Positions 57,122 to 64,000 of a DNA stretch of 64,000 nt are shown piece by piece. The translations under genes were made by a program, and so were the position numbers. Where the stretch lies: assembly GCA_964476895.1 (NCBI GenBank), contig CAYZCS010000001.1:14990-78989 (forward strand), given 5' to 3'. Below the pieces are notes generated by a model, which made no database searches, had not been told where the DNA came from, and saw only the letters and a list, made by a program, of their open reading frames with translations. The stretch comes from JALYJZ01 sp964476895. GTDB lineage: Bacteria; Patescibacteriota; SICC01. The stretch's first letter is position 1. Each line of letters opens with the position of its first letter.

Positions 57122-57999
57122 TGATCTTCGTCGGCGTGGTCGTCATCGTGGCCGTGGTCACCATCGTGGCTGTCCTCATGACCATGCCCGTCGGAATCCA
57201 GCGCCGGGACGTCTGCACCTGATCCTTCCTCGACCCCTTCCACATGCCCGTGCGGCACCAGCAGTATCACCGCCCAGATCGTCACGATCCCGAGGGCGAA
57301 CGGAAGGCCATAGATGAACCGACCCTTTACCCGCTGGTGATGCAGTTCGGGAATCAGGTTGGCAGCGGCGATGTAGATGAACATTCCCGCGGCGGCGGCG
57401 AGGAAGAATCCGAGGTTCGCTTCGACCGTCGGCTGGATCAGGAACACGAGGACCGCGCCGAACACCGCCGGCAGTGCGGAGAGGAAGTTATAGAACAGCG
57501 CCCGGGATCGGCTCAGGCCGGAATGCACCAGCACGCCGTAGTCACCGAGCTCATGGGGCAGTTCGTGGGCCGCTATGGCGGCGGTCGCCGCCACCCCCAC
57601 TTCCGGGCTGACCAGGAACGCCGAGGCGATGACCACACCGTCGATGAGGTTATGGACCCCGTCACCGAAGAGGATCAGGTAGCGCGAGGAAAGACGGTGT
57701 TGGGTATGTGACTCCTGCTGATGATGATCATGGACGCCATGGATCACCCGTTCGACGTAGTAGAACCCGACCATCGCCAGCAAGGCGGTCAGGAAGATTC
57801 CCGAATCCGCGCTTCCGGTCTCGAGTGCTTCCGGAAGCAGCTCCAGGAAGCTGGTGGCCAGTAGGACGCCGGCGGCGAATCCCAGCAGCCGGACCTCCAA
57901 TCGCCGGGTCAGCCCTTTCCGGAAGAAGAAGACGAGCCCGACCAGCGAGAGCAGGCTCACGCCGAACGTTGCCAGGAGAGCCATCGCGAAAGGACTCAT
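57112..57999 (-). CDS. ZIP-family metal transporter
   Basis: 295 residues. Divalent-metal (typically zinc) uptake across the inner membrane. GDGVHNLIDGVVIAS (TM4) and AAHELPHELGDYGVL (TM5) are the ZIP metal-binding motifs. His-rich loops (HGVHDHHQQESHTQH at about 75-90) and a His/Asp-rich C-terminus (HGHEDSHDGDHGHDDDHADEDHHD region, split here) are typical. The start at 57999 lacks a clear -10 box or Shine-Dalgarno. Confidence 0.93.
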   Translation of the reverse strand: MSPFAMALLATFGVSLLSLVGLVFFFRKGLTRRLEVRLLGFAAGVLLATSFLELLPEALETGSADSGIFLTALLAMVGFYYVERVIHGVHDHHQQESHTQHRLSSRYLILFGDGVHNLIDGVVIASAFLVSPEVGVAATAAIAAHELPHELGDYGVLVHSGLSRSRALFYNFLSALPAVFGAVLVFLIQPTVEANLGFFLAAAAGMFIYIAAANLIPELHHQRVKGRFIYGLPFALGIVTIWAVILLVPHGHVEGVEEGSGADVPALDSDGHGHEDSHDGDHGHDDDHADEDHHD

Positions 58000-58084
58000 G
58001 CCGCCCGCCGCAACATGGAACCGGTACTAACAATCAGCCGTTGCACACTCGAAACGCTAGCAGGAAATGCCACGGTAGCGCAAT

Positions 58085-58714
58085 TCATGCGCGAAGCAGC
58101 ACCCGCGCCGGAGCACCGTCGCCGTCCTTGATCCGGAGCGGCAGCGCGATCAACTCGTACTGCCCTGCCGGCACGCCTTCCAAGTACAGTCCTTCGATGA
58201 TCGCCGCGCCGCGCTTCAGCAGCGCCGTGTGCGGCGTCCGGTCATCGCCGCGTTTCTGGATCGAGAGATAGTCGATGCCGACCACCCGAACGCCGCGGTC
58301 GGCCAGCCAGCCGGCCGCCTCACCGGAGAGCGCTACGTAGTCCTTGGTGAACGGCTGGCGCAAGAGCCCCCGCTCGGTGTTCTTCGTCTTGAGAAGCACG
58401 CGCTCGACGCCGTCCGGCACCGTTCCCTCCAGATCGGAGACGGCGATCGTCTCGCCGGGCGCATCGGTAACGTCGACCAGCACCGCCGGGCCGATCAGCT
58501 GCTCGGGCGGAAACGCGTCCACGCCGGCGCCGTCATCGAAGAAGTGCTTCGGTGCGTCGATATGCGTGCCGAGGTGCGTCCCGGACCGTAGCGCGGTCAC
58601 GTTCGAGCCGTGGTCAGTCACGGTCTTGGCCGGCTCGATCCGCACCTCCGGATCCGACGGCCAGGACAGCATCCCGTCTTCGATCAGCAGCGAGATGTCG
58701 TAGTAGCGTGCCAT
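58085..58714 (-). CDS. Cyclase family protein (kynurenine formamidase-like)
   Basis: 209 residues. SGTHLGTHIDAPKHFFDDG contains the HxGTHxDxPxH metal-binding signature; ILIEDGMLSWPSDPEVRIEPAKT and RGVRVVGIDYLSIQK are also typical. The family hydrolyses formylkynurenine or cyclic amides; without tryptophan-degradation genes nearby the substrate is open. It follows a 67-residue membrane protein by 4 bp, and both follow the 6PGDH gene, so the three form an operon. Confidence 0.87.
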   Translation of the reverse strand: MARYYDISLLIEDGMLSWPSDPEVRIEPAKTVTDHGSNVTALRSGTHLGTHIDAPKHFFDDGAGVDAFPPEQLIGPAVLVDVTDAPGETIAVSDLEGTVPDGVERVLLKTKNTERGLLRQPFTKDYVALSGEAAGWLADRGVRVVGIDYLSIQKRGDDRTPHTALLKRGAAIIEGLYLEGVPAGQYELIALPLRIKDGDGAPARVLLRA

Positions 58715-58718
58715 CGGA

Positions 58719-58922
58719 TTAGAAATGGCCCGGCAATTGCAGCAGGTATCCCGCCAGGACCAGGGCCATGCCCGACACCCCGATGCCGAACTCCCGGCCC
58801 ATCTCGTTCTGGACCCGGTCGTCGATCTGATGCTCCTTGCGGACCCGGTAGTGCACCGCCAGGGCCGCGTAGGCGATCATCAGCGAGCCGATCAGCTCCA
58901 TGGTCGCGCCGGCCAGGGTCAT
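58719..58922 (-). CDS. Small two-span membrane protein
   Basis: 67 residues. Two hydrophobic segments (about 9-24 and 48-64) separated by a charged loop (RVRKEHQIDDRVQNEMGREFG). ATG 58922 overlaps the 6PGDH stop codon (ATGA), so translation is coupled. No family recognised. Confidence 0.6.
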   Translation of the reverse strand: MTLAGATMELIGSLMIAYAALAVHYRVRKEHQIDDRVQNEMGREFGIGVSGMALVLAGYLLQLPGHF

Positions 58923-59854
58923 GCGTCCTTCTTCGTATCGGAGATCGCGTGCCCGCCGAACTTCTTGCGGAGGATCGCCAGCGTCCGGTTGGCGAAGTCG
59001 TCACGCTGCTTGGTGTTCCAGCGCTGGAAGACCGCCTGCGTGTTCACGGCATACGGAATCTTCTTCTCCAGCGCGGCCTCGGCGGACCACCGGCCTTCGC
59101 CGTTCTCGTCCACCTCGCCGCCGATCTTCGTGAGCCGACCATCCTCGTCCAGCGCCTCGGCGAGCAGCTCGGACAGGAGCGAGCGGACGATCGAGCCGGC
59201 GTCCCAGACGTGCGCGACCTTGGCGAGATCCACGTCCGGGTAGTGGCCGTTGGCCAGCAGGTTCATCCCTTCGCCGAACGCCTGCATCATCCCGTATTCG
59301 ATCGAGTTGTGGACCATTTTCACGTAGTGGCCCGCGCCGGCCGGCCCGAAGTATCCCGCGCCGCCCTCCGGCGTCATCGCCTGCACCAGCGGCTGGATGT
59401 GCTTCCAGGCCGATTCGTCGCCGCCGGCCATCATCGCGTAGCCGATCCGGGGCCCGAGTACGCCGCCGGACGTCCCAACGTCGAGGAACCGGATGCCCTG
59501 CTCACGACAGAGCCGGTCATGCGCTTGCGACATGGTCCAGCGTGAGTTGCCGCCGTCGATCAGGATGTCGTCCTGGTCGAGCAGTTCCGTGAGCTTCGCG
59601 ATCATCTTGTCGGTGACGGTCGGGGCGTTCGGGTCTTCCTTGTTCACCGAGGGCAGCATCACCCAGACGACCCGGGGCTTCTCCAGCTTCGCCACGACGT
59701 CCTCGACGGTCTTCGCGACGACGGCTCCCGCGTTCCCGACCTCCTCGGCCGCCTCCGGGGTGCGGTTCCAGACCACTGCCTCGTGGCCGGCCTCGAGCAG
59801 CCGCGAAGCGATGCCCTTTCCCATCCGTCCCATGCCGAGGATGCCGATTTGCAT
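58919..59854 (-). CDS. gnd: 6-phosphogluconate dehydrogenase (decarboxylating), NAD-type
   Basis: 311 residues. QIGILGMGRMGKGIASRLLEAGH (NAD-binding), LIDGGNSRW, LDVGTSGGVLGPRIGYAMM, AGHYVKMVHNSIEYGMMQAF and the C-terminal FGGHA are diagnostic. Its short length matches the YqeC/GntZ-like form rather than the 470-residue E. coli type. Converts 6-phosphogluconate to ribulose-5-phosphate. ATG 59854 has TACACT six bases upstream, as in aspS. It diverges from the RpiB-RPE fusion and belongs to the pentose phosphate cluster. Confidence 0.93.
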   Translation of the reverse strand: MQIGILGMGRMGKGIASRLLEAGHEAVVWNRTPEAAEEVGNAGAVVAKTVEDVVAKLEKPRVVWVMLPSVNKEDPNAPTVTDKMIAKLTELLDQDDILIDGGNSRWTMSQAHDRLCREQGIRFLDVGTSGGVLGPRIGYAMMAGGDESAWKHIQPLVQAMTPEGGAGYFGPAGAGHYVKMVHNSIEYGMMQAFGEGMNLLANGHYPDVDLAKVAHVWDAGSIVRSLLSELLAEALDEDGRLTKIGGEVDENGEGRWSAEAALEKKIPYAVNTQAVFQRWNTKQRDDFANRTLAILRKKFGGHAISDTKKDA

Positions 59855-59860
59855 GTACCC

Positions 59861-59866
59861 AGTGTA
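59861..59866 (-). promoter_or_regulatory. -10 box (TACACT) of gnd
   Basis: TACACT ends six bases before ATG 59854. The opposing rpiB -10 box is only seven bases away. Confidence 0.6.
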
Positions 59867-59873
59867 TCGCACG

Positions 59874-59879
59874 TATGAT
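59874..59879 (+). promoter_or_regulatory. -10 box (TATGAT) of the RpiB-RPE fusion gene
   Basis: TATGAT ends seven bases before ATG 59887 and is back to back with the gnd -10 box. Confidence 0.55.
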
Positions 59880-59886
59880 GAAAGAC

Positions 59887-60996
59887 ATGAAGCCCACCGT
59901 CTACCTCGGCGCCGATCACGGCGGGTTCCGGATGAAGGAGCGGCTCAAGCTCCGGCTCGAGGAATGGGGATACCCGTTCGAGGACCTCGGCAACACCGAG
60001 TTGGACGCCAAGGACGACTATCCGGTCTTCGGATTCCTGGTGGCCGCCCGCGTGGCCGCCGACCTCCGGCGCGGGAAGCCCGCGTTCGGCATCCTCGGCT
60101 GCCGGTCCGCCGCGGGGATGGTGATGGCCGCGGGGAAGGTCCCCGGCATCCGCGCCGTCGTCGGTTTCGACCGGCGGTCGGCGGTGCACAGCCGGGTCGA
60201 TAACGACGCGAACGTCCTGGCGATGCCGGGCGACTACCTCAACCACCGGCAGGTCGCCGCGGTCGCCAAGGCGTGGCTGGAGACGCCGACGAGCCGGGCC
60301 GGCCGGCACGCCCGGCGGCGGGAGCAGCTGATGCGGGTCGAGACGGCGGAGGCCGAGGTGGTACCCGGCGTACTGGAGAAGGATGCTGCCGCGGTGAATC
60401 GCGCCGCGAAGCCGCTGGCCGCCGGCGGCGACTGGGTCCACGTGGACGTCGCGGACGGCGTGCTGGTACCAAACAAGGCGCTGGCGGAGCCGCGTGACGC
60501 GGCCGGCGTGAAAGCCGACGCCGCGCTCGAGGTGCACCTGATGGTCGACGAACCCGAACGGTACGTGAGCGCCTGGGTACGGGCCGGCGCCCGGCGGCTG
60601 ATCGGCCACGTGGAGGCCGCGGAGCCAGCAGCGTTCCTGCGCGCGGTGAAGGCCGCCAAGGCCCGGCGACCGAAGCTCGAAGCCTGGCTCGCGGTGAACG
60701 AACCCACGCCGATCTCGAAGCTGAACCGATATCTCGGCCGCGTGGACGGCGTGACGGTGCTGGCGGTACCGGCGGGATTCGCCGGACAGCCGTTCCATGC
60801 CTCGGCGCTGGCGAAAGTCGCCGGGCTCAAGCAGCTCAAGCCGAAGCTTGCCGTGGAAGTGGACGGCGGCGTGAACGAAGCCACCGCGCCCGCCGCCCGG
60901 GCCGCGGGCGCCGACCGGCTGGTCGCGACGTCGTATCTCAAAGGAAGGAAGGATATCGCCGGGGCGATCCGCAGTATCATGGGGCCGAACCGATGA
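59887..60996 (+). CDS. Ribose-5-phosphate isomerase B / ribulose-phosphate 3-epimerase fusion
   Basis: 369 residues. N-terminal RpiB (about 1-140): VYLGADHGGFRMKERLK, and an active-site loop reading GILGCRSAAGMVMAAGK (usual CGTGIGMSIAANK; the Cys is present but the loop is altered). C-terminal RPE (about 155-369): HVDVADGVLVPNKALAEP, EVHLMVDEPERYV, AGFAGQPF and VEVDGG, retaining most metal ligands. The fusion would interconvert ribulose-5-phosphate with ribose-5- and xylulose-5-phosphate in one polypeptide. ATG 59887 has TATGAT seven bases upstream. The stop overlaps the transaldolase start (ATGA). Confidence 0.88.
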   Translation: MKPTVYLGADHGGFRMKERLKLRLEEWGYPFEDLGNTELDAKDDYPVFGFLVAARVAADLRRGKPAFGILGCRSAAGMVMAAGKVPGIRAVVGFDRRSAVHSRVDNDANVLAMPGDYLNHRQVAAVAKAWLETPTSRAGRHARRREQLMRVETAEAEVVPGVLEKDAAAVNRAAKPLAAGGDWVHVDVADGVLVPNKALAEPRDAAGVKADAALEVHLMVDEPERYVSAWVRAGARRLIGHVEAAEPAAFLRAVKAAKARRPKLEAWLAVNEPTPISKLNRYLGRVDGVTVLAVPAGFAGQPFHASALAKVAGLKQLKPKLAVEVDGGVNEATAPAARAAGADRLVATSYLKGRKDIAGAIRSIMGPNR

Positions 60997-61865
60997 ACGG
61001 CCGACCCAAAACCAAGATCTTCGTCGACGGCGGCGACCCGGAGGAATCCCGACAGGTACGGGATGCGCTGGGCTTCCTCGACGGGCAGACGACCAACCCG
61101 ACGTTGATTTCGAAGAATCCCGAGATTCAGCGCCGGATCCAGGCCGGCGAGAAGCTCTCGTCCGAGGAACTCTTGGCCGAGTACCGGAAGATCGTCGAGA
61201 CCGTCTCGGCGCTGACGCCGGACGGGTCCGTATCGATCGAGGTCTACGCGGACCAGGGCACCACGACGGAGCAGATGTTGGCGCAAGGCCGTGAGTTCTT
61301 CGGCTGGATACCGAACGCGCACGTGAAGTTCCCGACGACGACGGCCGGCCTCGCCGCCGCCGAGCAAGCGGTGGCCGACGGCATCCGCGTGAACCTGACG
61401 CTCTGCTTCAGCCAGGCCCAAGCCGCGGCGGTCTACGCCGCTACCCGCGGCGCGCAGAAAGGCCAGGTGTTCGTGTCGCCGTTCGTCGGCCGGCTCGACG
61501 ACCGCGGCGAGAACGGCATGGACGTGCCACGGAACATCCTCAAAATGTACGAGGCTGGCGACGGCCACGTGGAAGTGCTGACCGCGAGCATCCGGGGTCG
61601 CGAGCATCTGGACTACGCCCTGGCACTCGGCAGCGACATCATCACGGCGCCAGCGAAGATCCTGCTGGACTGGGCGGAGAATGGCGCGGCCGTTCCCGGC
61701 CCGGACTACCGGTACGAAGCGACGTCGGATGCCGGACCGCTTACCCCGATCCCCTACCAGGAGCTCGACCTCGAAGCCGACTGGCGGAGCTTCGACCTGC
61801 ACCACGACCTGACGGACGCGGGCATCGAGAAGTTCAGCGCTGACTGGAACGCGCTGCTGAAGTAA
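60993..61865 (+). CDS. tal: Transaldolase-family protein
   Basis: 290 residues. IFVDGGDPEESRQVRDALGFLDGQTTNPTLI, NAHVKFPTTTAGLAAAEQ with Schiff-base lysine K112, VNLTLCFSQAQAAAVYA and VSPFVGRLDDRGENG are transaldolase landmarks. The C-terminal 60 residues extend beyond the short fructose-6-phosphate aldolase-like forms. Transfers a three-carbon unit between sugar phosphates. Coupled to the RpiB-RPE fusion by ATGA. Convergent with zwf. Confidence 0.9.
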   Translation: MNGRPKTKIFVDGGDPEESRQVRDALGFLDGQTTNPTLISKNPEIQRRIQAGEKLSSEELLAEYRKIVETVSALTPDGSVSIEVYADQGTTTEQMLAQGREFFGWIPNAHVKFPTTTAGLAAAEQAVADGIRVNLTLCFSQAQAAAVYAATRGAQKGQVFVSPFVGRLDDRGENGMDVPRNILKMYEAGDGHVEVLTASIRGREHLDYALALGSDIITAPAKILLDWAENGAAVPGPDYRYEATSDAGPLTPIPYQELDLEADWRSFDLHHDLTDAGIEKFSADWNALLK

Positions 61866-61883
61866 CCGTATCGCGCCGAAGCC

Positions 61884-63404
61884 CTATCCGTCAGGATGCG
61901 TGATGGCCTGCCCCGCGCCCGGCACCGGGCATACGTCGAGCCGGTCCGACCACCAACGCCGGCCGTCGGCTTTGAGCAGCCGGTCCGCGGCCGTCGGTCC
62001 CCAGCTGCCTGCCGCGTACGGGCGCGGCCGGACGCCGTGCCGGTCCCAGTAGCGAAGGATGGGATCCACGAACCGCCAGGCGGCCTCGACCTCGTCCGCC
62101 CGGGTGAACAGGCCCTGGTTGCCGACCAGTGCATCAAGCAGCAGCCGGTCGTAGGCGGACGGGAGTTTCCCCGCGAACGCGTCGCGGTAGCAGAAGCTCA
62201 TGTCCACCTCCTCGAGCGATTCCTGCGACTCGCCCGGACGCTTCAGGTACAGCCGGAGCGCGATGCCTTCGTTCGGTTGGACACGCAATGTCAGAAGGTT
62301 GGCGCCGCCACCGTGCGCGTGCGCGCGGTGCCGCGAGGGCTTGAACTGCACGGTGATCTCGGCGACCCGTTTGGGCAGGCGCTTGCCGGTGCGGATGTAG
62401 AACGGCACGCCCTTCCAGCGGCGGTTCGGCAGCTCCGCCCGGAGCGCGGCGAACGTCTCCGTCCGGGAGCGCGGTGCTACGAACGTCTCTTCGCGATAGC
62501 CGGCTACCCGTTTCCCGAGCAAGTCCTGCCCCGGTCCGTACTGTCCGCCGACCACCTGATCCCCGATCTGCTGCGGCGCGAGCGGCTTGAGGTCCCGTAG
62601 CGCGGCGACCCGCCGGGCCCGTACGTCTTTCGCCGCCCAGGAGACCGGCGGCTCCATCGCGATCTGAGCCAGGAGCTGGAGCGCATGGCTCTGGACGATA
62701 TCGCGAAGCGCACCCGATTCCTCGTAGTAGCGTCCGCGGTTGCCGACGCCCTCGTCTTCGGCCACGGTGATCTGCACGTGGTCGATGTGTTCGCGGTTCC
62801 AGACCGGCTCGAACAGGCCGTTCTCGAACCGGAACGCCAGGATGTTCTGGACCGTGTCCTTGCCCAGGTAGTGGTCCATCCGGAAGACCTGGGATTCGTC
62901 GAAGTGCCGGGCAAGGTGCCGGTTGAGCGTCCGGGCCGAAGAAAGGTCGCGGCCGAACGGCTTCTCCAGCACGATCGCCGGGGTCCGGCCGGCGGCCCGC
63001 CGGTTCAGCCGGGCGCGGGCCAGCCCTTCGACCACCGGCTGGAACAGGCTAGGCGGCGTCGCCAGGTAGTAGACGACCCGACAGGACCGCCGGCTGATCT
63101 TCTTCGCCAGGGCCGGACCCCAGTCGCCGTCCGACAGGTCCGCGGTGAGATGGGAGGCTTTGGCGACTTCCCCGATTCCGGCCGCCGCCGGAATCCCCCC
63201 GATCCACTGCCGGAATGCCGCATCCGAGAGCGCCTGCTGCGAGACGCCGACCAATCGAAACGACGGCCCGAGCAGGCCGTTCCTGGCCAGATGCCCGAGC
63301 GCGGGCAGCAGGTACTTCTCGGAAAGGCCGCCGGTCGCCCCGAACAGGACGAGCGTGGTCGGTTCCGTGATCGCGGTGCCGATGTCCGTATCTGTCTTGG
63401 CCAC
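61884..63404 (-). CDS. zwf: Glucose-6-phosphate 1-dehydrogenase
   Basis: 506 residues. LVLFGATGGLSEKYLLPALGHL is the NADP-binding motif (GASGDLAKK in most enzymes), and QVFRMDHYLGKDTVQNILAFRF contains the substrate-binding signature RIDHYLGK with the catalytic HYLGK. Starts the oxidative pentose phosphate pathway; with gnd, rpiB-rpe and tal nearby the oxidative and non-oxidative branches are both represented, but no 6-phosphogluconolactonase or transketolase was seen. GTG 63404 has TATGCT exactly six bases upstream. Confidence 0.95.
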   Translation of the reverse strand: MAKTDTDIGTAITEPTTLVLFGATGGLSEKYLLPALGHLARNGLLGPSFRLVGVSQQALSDAAFRQWIGGIPAAAGIGEVAKASHLTADLSDGDWGPALAKKISRRSCRVVYYLATPPSLFQPVVEGLARARLNRRAAGRTPAIVLEKPFGRDLSSARTLNRHLARHFDESQVFRMDHYLGKDTVQNILAFRFENGLFEPVWNREHIDHVQITVAEDEGVGNRGRYYEESGALRDIVQSHALQLLAQIAMEPPVSWAAKDVRARRVAALRDLKPLAPQQIGDQVVGGQYGPGQDLLGKRVAGYREETFVAPRSRTETFAALRAELPNRRWKGVPFYIRTGKRLPKRVAEITVQFKPSRHRAHAHGGGANLLTLRVQPNEGIALRLYLKRPGESQESLEEVDMSFCYRDAFAGKLPSAYDRLLLDALVGNQGLFTRADEVEAAWRFVDPILRYWDRHGVRPRPYAAGSWGPTAADRLLKADGRRWWSDRLDVCPVPGAGQAITHPDG

Positions 63405-63410
63405 GCATGC

Positions 63411-63416
63411 AGCATA
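63411..63416 (-). promoter_or_regulatory. -10 box (TATGCT) of zwf
   Basis: TATGCT ends six bases before GTG 63404. Confidence 0.6.
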
Positions 63417-63480
63417 CCATCGTGTCCGCCGCCCCTCCCGGCACCGGACCCAGCGCCTTGTCCTTTCCCGCCCGACTGCC

Positions 63481-63486
63481 TATAGT
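63481..63486 (+). promoter_or_regulatory. -10 box (TATAGT) of the response regulator gene
   Basis: TATAGT ends eight bases before ATG 63495. Confidence 0.5.
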
Positions 63487-63494
63487 CGAATCCC

Positions 63495-63863
63495 ATGGGG
63501 GCGCCGAAGAAAATCCTGCTGATCGAAGACGACTTCCTGCTGCTGGAGATGTATGCGATCACGCTCACCGGCGAAGGCTACGAGGTATGCAAAGCCAGCG
63601 ACGGACAGGAAGGCCTCGACCTGATCGAACGGGAGCGTCCGGACCTCGTGCTCCTCGATCTCTCGATGCCGAGCATCTCGGGATACCAGGTGCTTGCCGA
63701 CCTTCACGACGCCGGGAACCGTACGCCGGTGATCGTAATCTCCAACACGGACGAACGGACGGCGATCGAGAAGTGCAAGCAGCTCGGAGCGAAGGAATAC
63801 ATCGTGAAATCTCGGACGAACCTGGATCAGATCAAGGAAATCGTCGCGCGGCACCTGCGCTGA
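63495..63863 (+). CDS. Single-domain response regulator (CheY-like)
   Basis: 122 residues, receiver domain only. KKILLIEDDFLLLEMY has the acidic pair, LVLLDLSMPSISGYQVL the phospho-accepting Asp, TPVIVISNTD the Thr/Ser switch and AKEYIVKSRT the Lys. No output domain, so it must act by protein interaction. A possible partner is the orphan histidine kinase at 45542. TATAGT eight bases upstream. Confidence 0.9.
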   Translation: MGAPKKILLIEDDFLLLEMYAITLTGEGYEVCKASDGQEGLDLIERERPDLVLLDLSMPSISGYQVLADLHDAGNRTPVIVISNTDERTAIEKCKQLGAKEYIVKSRTNLDQIKEIVARHLR

Positions 63864-63895
63864 CCGGCGGTGGACCGCGGAAGCGACCATTCAGG

Positions 63896-63901
63896 TAAGC
63901 T
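63896..63901 (+). promoter_or_regulatory. -10 box (TAAGCT) of the glycosyltransferase gene
   Basis: TAAGCT ends six bases before GTG 63908. Confidence 0.5.
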
Positions 63902-63907
63902 GGGGAC

Positions 63908-64000
63908 GTGAAGATTCTCCTGGCCACGGAATCGTACTGGCCGAACCGCGACGGCGGCTCGGTGTTCGAGCGGGCGCTGGTCCACGGCCTGATCGAGCTC
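63908..64000 (+). CDS. Glycosyltransferase, group 1 family (N-terminus only)
   Basis: 31 residues visible from GTG 63908: MKILLATESYWPNRDGGSVF-type start with a downstream ERALVHGL, the usual N-terminal strand and loop of GT4 (GT-B fold) glycosyltransferases, in which the Gly-Gly loop binds the acceptor or nucleotide-sugar phosphate region. The rest lies outside the window. GTG start with TAAGCT six bases upstream. Confidence 0.65.
   Translation, partial: MKILLATESYWPNRDGGSVFERALVHGLIEL

Noticed and set aside
60234..61805. 523-residue minus-strand open frame
   Set aside because: Antisense shadow of the RpiB-RPE fusion and transaldolase genes, which carry full family motifs.
1..64000. tRNA genes, rRNA genes, CRISPR arrays and insertion sequences
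   Set aside because: No cloverleaf-like T-arm (GGTTCGANTCC type) outside the tmRNA, no regularly spaced repeat-spacer arrays and no transposase motifs were seen.

Overview
The window is a 64 kb, GC-rich stretch of bacterial chromosome with dense coding on both strands, short intergenic gaps and several convergent gene pairs whose stop codons overlap. No tRNA or rRNA gene and no CRISPR array was seen; the one structural RNA gene is a complete tmRNA (15748-16181). The organism cannot be named from sequence alone. An ArgS whose HIGH motif reads TLGN, a PP2C-like/membrane/propeller protein and many small unannotated secreted or membrane proteins fit a Candidate Phyla Radiation (Patescibacteria-like) or similar uncultured lineage. 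Ku/LigD, a full oxidative pentose phosphate set, sortases and an ice-binding protein suggest a fairly well-equipped member. This placement is an inference.

Region by region. 1-7.4 kb: UvrD-like helicase (partial), an anchored secreted protein, an M50-like membrane protease, a PMT-type mannosyltransferase, then a PP2C-like/TM/propeller protein coupled to a ParB-fold-like protein. 7.5-16.2 kb: argS, a run of very small membrane proteins, smpB, a 5' fragment of a second smpB, a PurN-like formyltransferase, a LysA-type decarboxylase, a methyltransferase and ssrA. 16.4-19.95 kb: an AT-rich island directly downstream of ssrA encoding a GHKL-ATPase protein with a possible C-terminal nuclease and a SIR2-like protein, a candidate defence module. 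20-24.4 kb: HAD and inositol-phosphatase pair, pentapeptide repeat protein, GrpB-like protein, hydrolase. 24.5-33.4 kb: accessory proteins with Shine-Dalgarno leaders and strong terminators, an ice-binding protein with a sortase, two VOC proteins, a paralogous four-cysteine pair and a quinone-reductase-like enzyme. 33.5-41.6 kb: aspS, a flavodoxin-fold protein, a sigma factor followed by a frameshifted RelA, a YvcK-like protein and a DEAD-box helicase. 41.6-45 kb: LigD and Ku (NHEJ). 45-54.2 kb: a sensor kinase with a DUF5667-like protein, DUF2267, a second sigma factor, a second sortase with its substrate, and a protein with 51-residue tandem repeats. 54.2-64 kb: an RnfD-like protein, MFS and Lgt, a ZIP transporter, a cyclase, and a pentose phosphate cluster (6PGDH, an RpiB-RPE fusion, transaldolase, G6PDH), then a response regulator and the start of a glycosyltransferase.

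The strongest genome-wide signal is in gene starts. Around twenty genes have a TANNNT-type -10 box ending exactly six bases before an ATG or GTG, and a few more have seven or eight bases, so their mRNAs should begin at or next to the start codon (leaderless). A second class, mostly small accessory genes, has a promoter further upstream, a 45-80 nt leader, a Shine-Dalgarno site and a strong hairpin terminator. The two classes imply two modes of translation initiation in one genome, and I used the leaderless spacing to choose several start codons.
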